The notes below the pieces were generated by a model. It saw nothing but the letters and a program-made list of their open reading frames with translations. It did no database searches and was not told the DNA's origin. From assembly GCF_000317245.1 (NCBI RefSeq), contig NZ_AJLJ01000018.1:1-35407 (forward strand): 35,407 bases of DNA. The letters run 5' to 3'. Position numbers and translations under genes: made by a program. Positions within the stretch are counted from its first letter, which is position 1, and each line of letters opens with the position of its first letter. Source of the DNA: Fischerella muscicola SAG 1427-1 = PCC 73103 (GTDB taxonomy: Bacteria > Cyanobacteriota > Cyanobacteriia > Cyanobacteriales > Nostocaceae). This document shows positions 7,914-15,950 of this stretch, piece by piece.

Positions 7914-9143
7914 TTAGTAGGGGTGTAAGCCTGATATTATTAATTCAGGACGTAAAGATTCATCAACATAACTGAGAATTTTGGCGGCGCGATTTTCCCA
8001 AGAAAATTGTTTGACAAACTCCAGAATTTCTGGATATCCTTCTAATTTCCGAGGATAGTTTTCTAATACTTGCTTTAATGCTTCAGCAAATTTGCTGGGA
8101 TTATCTGGTTCACACCAAGCAGCGATCGCATTAGTATTTTTAAATTCCATTAATGAAGGAATTTCTGTTGCCACAATCGGATTACCAGAGGCTAAGTAAT
8201 CAAATAATTTCATTGGTGAGGTAAAAGTTGCAGCCGCTCCGGAACAGTGAGGATGAGCTAAAACATCAGCTGCTTGTAATAAAGATGCTAAATCTTCGTG
8301 CAAGATATAACCTAAAAAGCTGATGTTATCTACTTGTTTCTGTTGTGCTAATTGCTGATAGTAGACAACTTCTTTGTCATCACCACCTGCACAAACAAAT
8401 TCGACATTTGCCAATTGTTTGGCAACCTCAATTAAAATATCGATTCCTTTAAATTGTCTTAATGCTCCTGAATAAATTACTAGTTTTTGACGTTCATTTT
8501 TAAGTAGTTTTTGCCGCCAGTTTCTAGCTTTCTCTGGTTGTCTTTCCAAAAAAAAGCGATTGTAGCCATTATGCAATTTAATCACTTTTTCTGGTGGCAT
8601 TCCTTTAGCAATCATTCCATTTCGGACGGTGTCGGCAACTGTAACGGCTACTTGAAATAAGGGATGATTTACAATTTCTTGCTCAAATTTTTTATCTTCA
8701 TGGTGATGATGTTCGTAAATAGCGGGAACGCCATGTTTAATAGCAGCTTTGATAAAATTCCAGTTCCAAGCATGAACAAGTTTAGTTTGAGAAATAATAT
8801 GAAATGGTAAATAATATTTTGTGGCAATGGTATTAGAATTAGTCCACTTTCCTTTGATATGATCAACAGGCCAAGGCATTGGTAAAGGTGCGATTTTTAA
8901 TTTGTCTTGCAGATTGTAGTATTTCACAAGTTCTGCTGATGCTTTTCTTGGTTGAAAAGGACGAACTAAATTTAAAGGATTAAGCGCAGATAATCCTTTC
9001 GAGGGATAAGCTAAAACAGTTGAATAACCTAAATTAGCTGCTCCATTCGCTGCGTTGGCAGATTGAACTAAACTTGCTCCTGGTTTTGGTATTTCATCTA
9101 TCAAAAAAAAGACATAATGTTTTTGAGCAAAAGGATTTTTCAT
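7914..9143 (-). CDS. GT4-type (GT-B fold) glycosyltransferase
   Basis: A retaining GT4-like enzyme of 409 residues. The C-terminal Rossmann half shows KLVIYSGALRQFKGIDILIE, VEFVCAGGDDKE and the donor-binding run SPMKLFDYLASGNPIVATE, where the E of the E-x7-E motif is replaced around SGAAATFTSPMKLFDY. The start is taken as the ATG at 9143, two bases past the exporter stop codon; an in-frame TTG at 9149 would overlap that stop and cannot be excluded. No strong Shine-Dalgarno sequence is seen, so coupling to the upstream exporter gene is likely. It probably adds a sugar to the lipid-linked precursor handled by the exporter. Confidence 0.82.
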   Translation of the reverse strand: MKNPFAQKHYVFFLIDEIPKPGASLVQSANAANGAANLGYSTVLAYPSKGLSALNPLNLVRPFQPRKASAELVKYYNLQDKLKIAPLPMPWPVDHIKGKWTNSNTIATKYYLPFHIISQTKLVHAWNWNFIKAAIKHGVPAIYEHHHHEDKKFEQEIVNHPLFQVAVTVADTVRNGMIAKGMPPEKVIKLHNGYNRFFLERQPEKARNWRQKLLKNERQKLVIYSGALRQFKGIDILIEVAKQLANVEFVCAGGDDKEVVYYQQLAQQKQVDNISFLGYILHEDLASLLQAADVLAHPHCSGAAATFTSPMKLFDYLASGNPIVATEIPSLMEFKNTNAIAAWCEPDNPSKFAEALKQVLENYPRKLEGYPEILEFVKQFSWENRAAKILSYVDESLRPELIISGLHPY

Positions 9144-9145
9144 AT

Positions 9146-11395
9146 TCAATTCAGTTTGATACTATCTTCAAAAGTTTCTAAATAATTGAGTAAACGGATG
9201 GCAGATTGCAGAGCCTGTTGAATAAATTCATGTTCTTGCTGAGGATCATCTATTGAGTTATCGACAAGTAAGCGCAAATAGTTAATTATTTCGTTAATAT
9301 CTGTGTGAAACTTTTTTGCGATTTTTATCAGGTTTGAGTGTTGAGGATTTATGTCCTGATTTGCTTGGTTAGCAGATAGATTTTGCCATGTTGTTTCCAT
9401 AGTAACGATATCTTCAACAACATCAACAATATTGAGAATTTTCAAAGCAGATTTGTAAGCATCTGCAATTAATTCTTGTCTTTCTTGAGGATTGTCTGCT
9501 AAGTTATCAACTAATAACAGTAGCAAGCCAATCATTGAGTTTAAGCGTGTACGAAATTCGTGAGAAATCCGAATTAAACCCTCTTGATGTTTACTGTTAA
9601 ATTCTTGCTGTTCGCCAAATTGCATTGAGTACAAGCGGGAATAATGACCATTTTTTTGTAAGAGTTCTTCATGAGTTCCCACCTCTACTACACGTCCTTG
9701 ATCTAAGACGGCGATTTGATCAGCTTTCTGCACAGTAGATAAGCGGTGTGCAATTACCAAGGTGGTGCGATCGCGACTGAGATCATCTATCGCTTCTTGT
9801 ACTAAGCGTTCAGAAACTGTATCTAAGGCGCTGGTAGCTTCATCTAATATGAGGATGTCTGGATTTTGTAACAAAGCACGTGCGATCGCGAGACGTTGTT
9901 TTTGTCCACCTGATAACATCACACCGCGATCGCCAATCAATGTATCAAATCCCTGGGGTAATTTACTGATAAATTCGTAAGCATTAGCCTGTTTAGTTGC
10001 AGTAATAATTTCATTATCGGTTGCATCAGTACGTCCGTAAGCAATGTTGTTTCGCACCGAATCATTAAATAAAAACGTGTCTTGACTAACAATTCCCATC
10101 CCTTTGCGTAGAGATGTAATTTCAAACTCCCGTATGTCAATTCCATCAATAGTAATAGAACCAGAAACGGGGTCATAAAATCTTGGTAAAAGGTCTGCTA
10201 TAGTTGATTTACCCGCGCCAGAAGTGCCTACCAAAGCTAACGTTGTACCACGTGGTAGAGATAAATCCACATCCTTGAGTACCATTTTTTCATGACCGGG
10301 GTAAGCAAAAGAAATATGATTAAAAATAATACTAAAATTTAAATTAGTGTAAGTAAGATCACCGTTTTTCATTAAAGGCTTATCATCCCAACGTAGAAAA
10401 TCAGCAGTTACTTCTACACTGGTGGTTGTATTTGCAAAGCTATTGCGGAGAGTATTTAACTGAGCAATTAACGGTAATAATCTCAGTAAAATTAATAAAT
10501 ATGTGAGTAAGACTGTGGAAAGTGAAGTAATTTCTTCTTTAAAAAATGTGCGGCTTAAGACGACTATTAATAATAAAGCGACAACTCCCATCACCTCACT
10601 AATAGGTGCGATCGCTTCCGAATTAATTTGAGAGCGAAAATCGGCTTTTTCACGCTCTCGAATAAATTGTTGAATGCGTTGATATTCTCTTTCTTCGTTA
10701 CCTGTTGCTTTGACTAACCGAATACCACTGAGAATTTCTAGAATTGCAATTGAATATGCTTTTGACATTTCACTCAACAGTTTACCAAAAGTGCGAGAGC
10801 GAGTAATTACATATTGATTGATTAACGTCACGAAAGATAGCAAAATAGTAGCAGCAATTGTTAATTGCCAAGAAATCGAGATTAATAAACCGACAAAAAC
10901 TAAGATAGTAATTCCGAGAATTACTAATTTAACTGTATTGCTAATCGTAGTCGCAGCACGACCTATTTCCCCACCCAATCTATTGATTAAATCGCCAACT
11001 TTCATTTTGGCATAATAATCTATATCTATTTCTAGTAATAGCTTTACACCTGCTTCTCGCATGTCAGAAGTCAAGCGGCGTGCTAAATAACTAGATATTA
11101 AAGCACTAGCATAACTAGCTAAATTCTTTAAAAATATTATTAATATAATCGCTCCAGACATTAGCCATAAACGGTTATTTTCAGACATAGTATCAAACGG
11201 AAATATAATCGCTTTGAGAATGGGAGGAGCGCTCCTCAAATCTACTTCTTGTCCCACAATTTTTAAAATTACAGGTACAATTAAAGCTGTACCTACCCCG
11301 TTAAATAAAGCTCCAGAAAATCCTAATACTATTGTTAAAAAAATTAGACCTGGATAGGGTTTAGCAAATCTGAGTAGTAGTTTCCGAGTAGACAT
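9146..11395 (-). CDS. ABC exporter (HepA/MsbA-like) with C-terminal HisKA-like extension
   Basis: A 749-residue half-transporter. Residues 1-320 form the six-helix export domain. The nucleotide-binding domain (about 345-585) has Walker A GTSGAGKST near residue 392, signature LSGGQKQR near 494, Walker B ILILDEATSAL near 516 and the switch histidine in VIAHRLS. The domain layout and the glycosyltransferase neighbours recall HepA of the Anabaena heterocyst polysaccharide cluster or MsbA, so export of a lipid-linked glycan across the inner membrane is likely. Unusually, about 155 residues follow the NBD. ISHEFRTRLNSMIGLLLLLV (His612) reads like a histidine-kinase H box and is echoed by KKFHTDINEIINYLRLLVD (His697); no kinase ATPase boxes follow. 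Relatives usually end near 600 residues. It overlaps or abuts the GT4 gene downstream. Confidence 0.9.
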   Translation of the reverse strand: MSTRKLLLRFAKPYPGLIFLTIVLGFSGALFNGVGTALIVPVILKIVGQEVDLRSAPPILKAIIFPFDTMSENNRLWLMSGAIILIIFLKNLASYASALISSYLARRLTSDMREAGVKLLLEIDIDYYAKMKVGDLINRLGGEIGRAATTISNTVKLVILGITILVFVGLLISISWQLTIAATILLSFVTLINQYVITRSRTFGKLLSEMSKAYSIAILEILSGIRLVKATGNEEREYQRIQQFIREREKADFRSQINSEAIAPISEVMGVVALLLIVVLSRTFFKEEITSLSTVLLTYLLILLRLLPLIAQLNTLRNSFANTTTSVEVTADFLRWDDKPLMKNGDLTYTNLNFSIIFNHISFAYPGHEKMVLKDVDLSLPRGTTLALVGTSGAGKSTIADLLPRFYDPVSGSITIDGIDIREFEITSLRKGMGIVSQDTFLFNDSVRNNIAYGRTDATDNEIITATKQANAYEFISKLPQGFDTLIGDRGVMLSGGQKQRLAIARALLQNPDILILDEATSALDTVSERLVQEAIDDLSRDRTTLVIAHRLSTVQKADQIAVLDQGRVVEVGTHEELLQKNGHYSRLYSMQFGEQQEFNSKHQEGLIRISHEFRTRLNSMIGLLLLLVDNLADNPQERQELIADAYKSALKILNIVDVVEDIVTMETTWQNLSANQANQDINPQHSNLIKIAKKFHTDINEIINYLRLLVDNSIDDPQQEHEFIQQALQSAIRLLNYLETFEDSIKLN

Positions 11396-11583
11396 TGGAA
11401 AGTGAAATCAAAATATACTCATTCTTAACATGATTATTGACTAAATGTTTGAAATAGCTAAAAAGTGATATGTAGAAAAATTAAATAATTATAATATTGT
11501 TGTTCCGTAGTTTTACGGTTGTATATTGATGTAATGGTTGGTAATAAAATATGAGCAAATTTTAGAATATATATTATCAAGAC
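11396..11583 (-). promoter_or_regulatory. Upstream region of exporter gene with CCGTNNNNTTACGGTTGT inverted motif
   Basis: The 188-base AT-rich gap between the exporter gene and the upstream GT4 gene suggests a separate promoter for the downstream five genes. At 11502-11522 it holds GTTCCGTAGTTTTACGGTTG, a 5-bp inverted repeat (CCGTA/TACGG) about 107 bases before the exporter start codon. A similar sequence with identical spacing occurs at 14230-14251. The function is not known to me. Confidence 0.4.
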
Positions 11584-12750
11584 TTACAACCGAGCAATTA
11601 CTGATTTTAAACTAGATGCCATTGCCTCTAGACTATATTTTTCTATACACCTTTCTCTGGCTTTTTTCCCACGTTCATTTGCTGCATCTAAATCTTTAAA
11701 TATCAGTTGAATTTGCTCGGCAATTTCTTCAGGAGAACCGGGTTCAGCTAAATATCCTGTTCCACCTAAGATATCGGGAATATCTCCTACTTTTGTTGAT
11801 AATACGGGTTTAGCCATTGCCATTCCATCTGTTAATTTGAGAGGGAATTGAGCGCGAGTTTCTGGGGTGTCTCTTTGGGGAACAACAACAATATGAGCAG
11901 CAGCTACTACATCTGGCATGAAATCAGCGGAAAACTTGGGTAATTTAATTATCCAATTTCCCCATTGTTCTTGAAGTTGACGGTCATAATCATCGTAGGG
12001 ACTACCACCCACAATCACAAGTTTTAAATCTGGCTGATTAATTTTTTCGAGTGCTATAAGAATGTCTTCTAGACCTTTATAAGGTCTTGGCGCACCGGGA
12101 AACATCAATATTTTATATCCGGATAAACCATAATGAATTCTACTAGCTTCACTATCATATTGAGAAGGATCAAATAAACAAGTATCTTTCCCATTAGGAA
12201 CAAATATACCTCCAAAGCGTTGCTGTAAAAATTGATTATGTACAGTCACAGCATCAGCCTGATTAATCAAACCTTCCATCCATTTCAAATACAAAGGATG
12301 ATATGGTGATCTTAAAGCACCATTTGATTTAATTAAATCTCTAGCTAATTGTTTGAATGTGGGACGATAACGCCAATCATCGCCACCGTACCAACTCATT
12401 TCCCAATCATCAATATCTACAATTACAGAGCGGCGAGTATATAGTTTTTTTAAAAGCGCAACTCCGAAACTCGCTGGCTGAGGCTTAATTGCATAAATAA
12501 TGTCTCCATCAATACGTTTTAATATTTGACCTATTGATTTAAAAAAATCTGGATAATTTTTACCTTCTACAGTATAGATTTTGGTATCGGTAGGAATAGC
12601 TGCATATAATTCTTGACCAAATAAAAAGCCTAAAATTTCTACTTCAAAGCCTAATTGTAGTAATGATTTTTTTAGTAACGATGCTCGAATATAACCATCA
12701 TTGGTTGATAAATTCCAAACTAATATTGATATTTTTGATTTTTCTTTCAT
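11584..12750 (-). CDS. GT4-type glycosyltransferase, island gene 2
   Basis: A 388-residue GT-B enzyme. The N-terminal half has NDGYIRASLLKKSLLQLGFEV (acceptor domain) and VIVDIDDWEMSWYGGDDW; the C-terminal half has KILMFPGAPRPYKGLEDILIA, LKLVIVGGSPYDDY and FPLKLTDGMAMAKPVLSTKVG, the donor-phosphate-binding loop of GT4 enzymes. The start ATG at 12750 is 6 bases after the stop of the preceding gene, so they are cotranscribed. It probably builds the same glycan as the rest of the island. The sugar is unknown. Confidence 0.82.
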   Translation of the reverse strand: MKEKSKISILVWNLSTNDGYIRASLLKKSLLQLGFEVEILGFLFGQELYAAIPTDTKIYTVEGKNYPDFFKSIGQILKRIDGDIIYAIKPQPASFGVALLKKLYTRRSVIVDIDDWEMSWYGGDDWRYRPTFKQLARDLIKSNGALRSPYHPLYLKWMEGLINQADAVTVHNQFLQQRFGGIFVPNGKDTCLFDPSQYDSEASRIHYGLSGYKILMFPGAPRPYKGLEDILIALEKINQPDLKLVIVGGSPYDDYDRQLQEQWGNWIIKLPKFSADFMPDVVAAAHIVVVPQRDTPETRAQFPLKLTDGMAMAKPVLSTKVGDIPDILGGTGYLAEPGSPEEIAEQIQLIFKDLDAANERGKKARERCIEKYSLEAMASSLKSVIARL

Positions 12751-12756
12751 ATATAT

Positions 12757-13632
12757 TCATTTTCCACGCCAGGGATTAGTAACTTGATTAGGAATAAAAA
12801 CATGAGCAAATTTATCAAATAACTTTGTGTATACTGAACTAGTTATATTTTTGGCATATTGAGGTCTATAAGCGTATGTACAGTGAAGTACTTTAATATC
12901 TTCTTCTATTTGATAGCAGTCTTTCCACTTGCTTAAATAGTTATATGTTGGCGGTAGTACTTTAATTTTGGGACGTACAGTTTCAATAGCAGCTGCAAAA
13001 GCACCTTGATCTCTGAGTAAAAGCTGATCTTGACGATTTTGAATGATTTCAAAATACTTTGCAAATTCTGTAAAAAACTTTTGAGTTATCTCATTTTTAC
13101 GAAAAGCGATCAAACCACTATTGTACTGAACACTATTTTCTTGCAGTGGTAAACCAACAGATTGTAATATTTGCAAAACCTTGGGTAAATTTTCTTGCTG
13201 ATTACCTCTGAGTAAATTTGTAGCTTTGGCAATAACAGGTTGGACATCTTCTGTTAATAACAAGTCAAATGCATCCAAATATTCAAATACATCATTAATA
13301 TTACTCAGCAAACAAATATCTGAATCTAAAAAAATAGTTTTATCAAATTCAGACAATGAATACAAAGAAATTTTTGCTAACCGCGATGCTAAAACAGTAT
13401 TTTGATTGCTTGGTGCTGGTTTTAAAATTACATTTTTAAAGGCTGTGAGTAAGGGATACAAAATTTTAGGAACGCGATCCACAAGAATAATTATTGGTTC
13501 TTGATGAAATTTCCTAATGGCAGCTAAAAAATGAATGCAGTCTTGAAATGAGTATAGACCTGTTAAAATAGTAACAAATCCTCTTGTTTCTTTTATCATA
13601 GTTTTATTTAATAGAATATGTTCATTCAGCAT
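12757..13632 (-). CDS. DXD glycosyltransferase (GT8-like), first gene of the polysaccharide island
   Basis: A 291-residue GT-A-like protein. FVTILTGLYSFQDCIHFLAAI begins the nucleotide-binding fold, KTIFLDSDICLLSNINDVF carries the DSD metal-binding motif near residue 100, VQYNSGLIAFRKNEI and LLLRDQGAFAAAI follow, and VLHCTYAYRPQYAKN resembles the late HxxG-type metal-binding segment of GT8-like enzymes. The start is uncertain: ATG at 13632 or the internal ATG at 13599 (MIKETRGFVTIL), neither with a clear ribosome binding site. It leads the minus-strand series of seven genes, so the promoter should lie in 13633-13756. Confidence 0.72.
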   Translation of the reverse strand: MLNEHILLNKTMIKETRGFVTILTGLYSFQDCIHFLAAIRKFHQEPIIILVDRVPKILYPLLTAFKNVILKPAPSNQNTVLASRLAKISLYSLSEFDKTIFLDSDICLLSNINDVFEYLDAFDLLLTEDVQPVIAKATNLLRGNQQENLPKVLQILQSVGLPLQENSVQYNSGLIAFRKNEITQKFFTEFAKYFEIIQNRQDQLLLRDQGAFAAAIETVRPKIKVLPPTYNYLSKWKDCYQIEEDIKVLHCTYAYRPQYAKNITSSVYTKLFDKFAHVFIPNQVTNPWRGK

Positions 13633-13756
13633 TAATTATGCTCATGTTATTTCATTCTCGTCTAATTCATCGTCTTTGAATCTACAAAGAGTAGATTTTG
13701 GCTATGCAGTCTTGAGATTTCTTTCTTGTCAAGAATGAAATAATCATATGTATAAT

Positions 13757-14035
13757 CTACCAATGAACTAATTTCAAACGCCCTGTTTGTATATGATCAA
13801 AGATACGATTTATTTGGCGGCGTCCTCTTTCATTCATTTCATCATTCATAAATACATGAGATGTGAGTAATGCATGATCTTGACGACTCATTTCTCCTGA
13901 TGTAATAATCCGATTTACAATTGCTTCCACAGTTAATTCAGATTTGTTTTCAAGAGTTTGGTGGATGGAATTGTGATTCATTATTTTCTCTGGTAGATGC
14001 AAATTTATTTCAATATTTGCTCTATCTTTCATCAA
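13757..14035 (-). CDS. Small conserved cyanobacterial protein of unknown function
   Basis: A 92-residue protein. The distinctive part is the C-terminal 60 residues: SELTVEAIVNRIITSGEMSR, QDHALLTSHVF and RRQINRIFDHIQTGRLKLV. I recall similar short proteins in several copies in filamentous cyanobacteria, without known function. It has no signal peptide or membrane segment; helices predominate, with an N-terminal Asn/His-rich stretch (KIMNHNSIHQTLENKS). It stands alone between the polysaccharide island and gloB. Its 5' region (14036-14397) is long and AT-rich, implying real regulation. I do not assign a role. Confidence 0.7.
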   Translation of the reverse strand: MMKDRANIEINLHLPEKIMNHNSIHQTLENKSELTVEAIVNRIITSGEMSRQDHALLTSHVFMNDEMNERGRRQINRIFDHIQTGRLKLVHW

Positions 14036-14397
14036 TGGGAAACAGCCATTAATTTCATAGAAAACTATGAATATTAATAGATAAAAGCAAATATTGATTC
14101 TGCTTGAGCAAAAACATTTTTATGTTTTGACTACGCAAAACAACCAAAATAAATTTAACTTTATCTTTGCTTTTATACACAGAGGAATTTTACTGATAAA
14201 TTGATACAGAGTTCCTATTAAAAAAACTAGTTACCGTGAAATTACGGTTGTTGATTTACGTTTTTAAAGATTATTTGAGCTATAATGATAGAAATATTAA
14301 TACTTTATACAGCTTGTGCTGGTCGCCTCAAGCTTTTGTTAGGCATAGGATTGCTAATTCAGTATTGAGTATTTATTTTGTGAAGGAACCATAGTTC
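14036..14397. promoter_or_regulatory. Divergent intergenic region with CCGTNNNNTTACGGTTGT motif
   Basis: The 362 bases separate the divergent small gene and gloB. At 14230-14251 lies GTTACCGTGAAATTACGGTT followed by GT, a 5-bp inverted repeat (ACCGT/ACGGT) whose halves are spaced exactly as in the copy at 11502. GAAGGAA at 14383 is the likely Shine-Dalgarno sequence for gloB. I see no other gene. Confidence 0.4.
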
Positions 14398-15171
14398 ATG
14401 CAAGTAATCCGTCTAGAGGCACTTTCAGACAATTACATTTTTCTTTTGTACGATCGCCAACAAAATATCGCTGCTGTTGTCGATCCCGCCGAAGCAAAAC
14501 CAGTTTTAACAAAACTTCATGAACTTAAAGTAGAACTCGTAGCAATTTTTAATACACACCATCATTCAGATCACGTCGGTGGTAACAAAGAATTGATACA
14601 AAGATTTCCACAAGTGAAAGTATATGGTGGAGTCGAGGATCGGGGTAGAATTCCAGGACAACAAGTATTTTTGCACCCAGGCGATCGCGTCCAGTTTGCA
14701 GATAGAGTCGGAGAAGTTATCTTTGTACCCGGACATACCCGCGCTCACATCGCCTATTATTTTCCTCCCCAGAATCCAGACGAAATCGGAGAATTATTCT
14801 GTGGTGATACTTTGTTTGCGGGTGGATGCGGTCGCTTATTTGAAGGTACGCCCACACAAATGGTAGACTCGCTGAGTCAATTACGTTCTTTACCTGATTC
14901 TACGCGGGTGTGGTGCGCTCACGAATACACCTTAAAAAATTTACAATTTGCTCTGACTGTAGACAGTGATAATCCTGATTTACAAACTCGTTACGAACAA
15001 GTGAAAGCTTTTCGTAGCAGAGGAGAAGCAACAGTTCCCTCACTTTTGGGAATTGAAAAACTGACAAATCCCTTTTTACGCTGGGAAAAGCCAGCATTAC
15101 AATCAGCAGTCAATAGCCATGATCCGATACAAACCTTTGCACGTTTGCGGGGAATGAAAGATAGATTTTAA
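14398..15171 (+). CDS. gloB: Hydroxyacylglutathione hydrolase (glyoxalase II)
   Basis: Hydrolyses S-lactoylglutathione to lactate and glutathione in methylglyoxal detoxification. It has the metallo-beta-lactamase metal site [11 protein letters not shown] (residues 52-62), then [26 protein letters not shown] and [15 protein letters not shown], which supply the other metal ligands and the glutathione-binding region of glyoxalase II. The length of 257 residues is standard. The ATG at 14398 is preceded by GAAGGAA. It lies upstream of rplI in the same orientation, but a 159-base gap suggests separate transcription. Confidence 0.95.
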   Translation: MQVIRLEALSDNYIFLLYDRQQNIAAVVDPAEAKPVLTKLHELKVELVAIFNTHHHSDHVGGNKELIQRFPQVKVYGGVEDRGRIPGQQVFLHPGDRVQFADRVGEVIFVPGHTRAHIAYYFPPQNPDEIGELFCGDTLFAGGCGRLFEGTPTQMVDSLSQLRSLPDSTRVWCAHEYTLKNLQFALTVDSDNPDLQTRYEQVKAFRSRGEATVPSLLGIEKLTNPFLRWEKPALQSAVNSHDPIQTFARLRGMKDRF

Positions 15172-15330
15172 TTATGGGTTGCGATCGCACCCTGCATTTC
15201 GCTAGGATCTGTAGGCTTATTGGCTATAAGCAAAAGCTTGTTGGGGATAAAGCTACACTATTTGTGAACTATCTTGCTGAAACCCCAAGAGATTGAGATT
15301 TTAAAGGCAACAACAGAAAAAAGAAAAACA

Positions 15331-15789
15331 ATGGCGAAACGCATACAGTTAGTTTTAACTCAAGATGTCAGCAAGTTGGGTAAATCCGGCGACTTAGTAG
15401 AGGTAGCTCCCGGCTATGCTCGTAATTATTTACTTCCCAAAAGTATGGCAACTTTTGCCACTCCTGGTATTCTCAAACAAGTAGAACGTCGTCGGGAAGT
15501 AGAACGCCAACGACAATTAGAACTGAAGCAACAAGCACAAGATCAAAAAGCAACGTTGGAAAAAGCTGGTAGTTTCAGTATTGCCAAACAAGTTGGTGAA
15601 AAAGAAGCTATTTTTGGTACTGTCACCACTCAAGATGTAGCCGATGTTATTCAACAAACCACCGGATTAGAAGTGGATCGCCGTGGTATTTCTATACCTG
15701 ATATTAGTAGCTTGGGTAATTACGAAGCAGAAATTAAGCTACACACTGAAGTCACAGCGAAAGTCAACATTCAAGTTGTAGCAAGCTAA
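15331..15789 (+). CDS. rplI: 50S ribosomal protein L9
   Basis: A 152-residue ribosomal protein. [20 protein letters not shown], then [20 protein letters not shown], is the L9 N-terminal rRNA-binding domain; a long charged helix (about residues 45-80: [20 protein letters not shown]) and a C-terminal domain follow, as in all L9 proteins. I start at 15331 because the family begins MAKR or MVKR; the frame is open further upstream from 15274 without similarity to the family. The rplI-dnaB order is commonly conserved in cyanobacteria. Confidence 0.96.
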   Translation: MAKRIQLVLTQDVSKLGKSGDLVEVAPGYARNYLLPKSMATFATPGILKQVERRREVERQRQLELKQQAQDQKATLEKAGSFSIAKQVGEKEAIFGTVTTQDVADVIQQTTGLEVDRRGISIPDISSLGNYEAEIKLHTEVTAKVNIQVVAS

Positions 15790-15796
15790 ATTCAGT

Positions 15797-15819
15797 TAAC
15801 AGTTAACAGCTAACTGTTA
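15797..15819 (+). repeat. Short inverted repeat after rplI
   Basis: TAACAGTTA and TAACTGTTA pair across a 5-base loop, starting 8 bases after the rplI stop codon. Variants of AGTTAACAGTTAACAG are common low-complexity sequence in filamentous cyanobacteria. It could act as a transcript-end hairpin. Confidence 0.5.
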
Positions 15820-15853
15820 TCACTGGTAACTGCGAAATATATTTTTTGCTGTG

Positions 15854-15877
15854 AAGACGTTGCATCGCAACGTCTTT
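15854..15877 (+). terminator. Probable terminator hairpin between rplI and dnaB
   Basis: AAGACGTTGC pairs perfectly with GCAACGTCTT across a 3-base loop (ATC), followed by a short T run. It is the stronger of two hairpins after rplI and probably ends that transcript. Confidence 0.6.
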
Positions 15878-15950
15878 ATGCATTCAATAGGTAAAAATTT
15901 TTAGACTATAAGAGAATATAGTCACATTAATCTAATATCTAAAATTTTAT

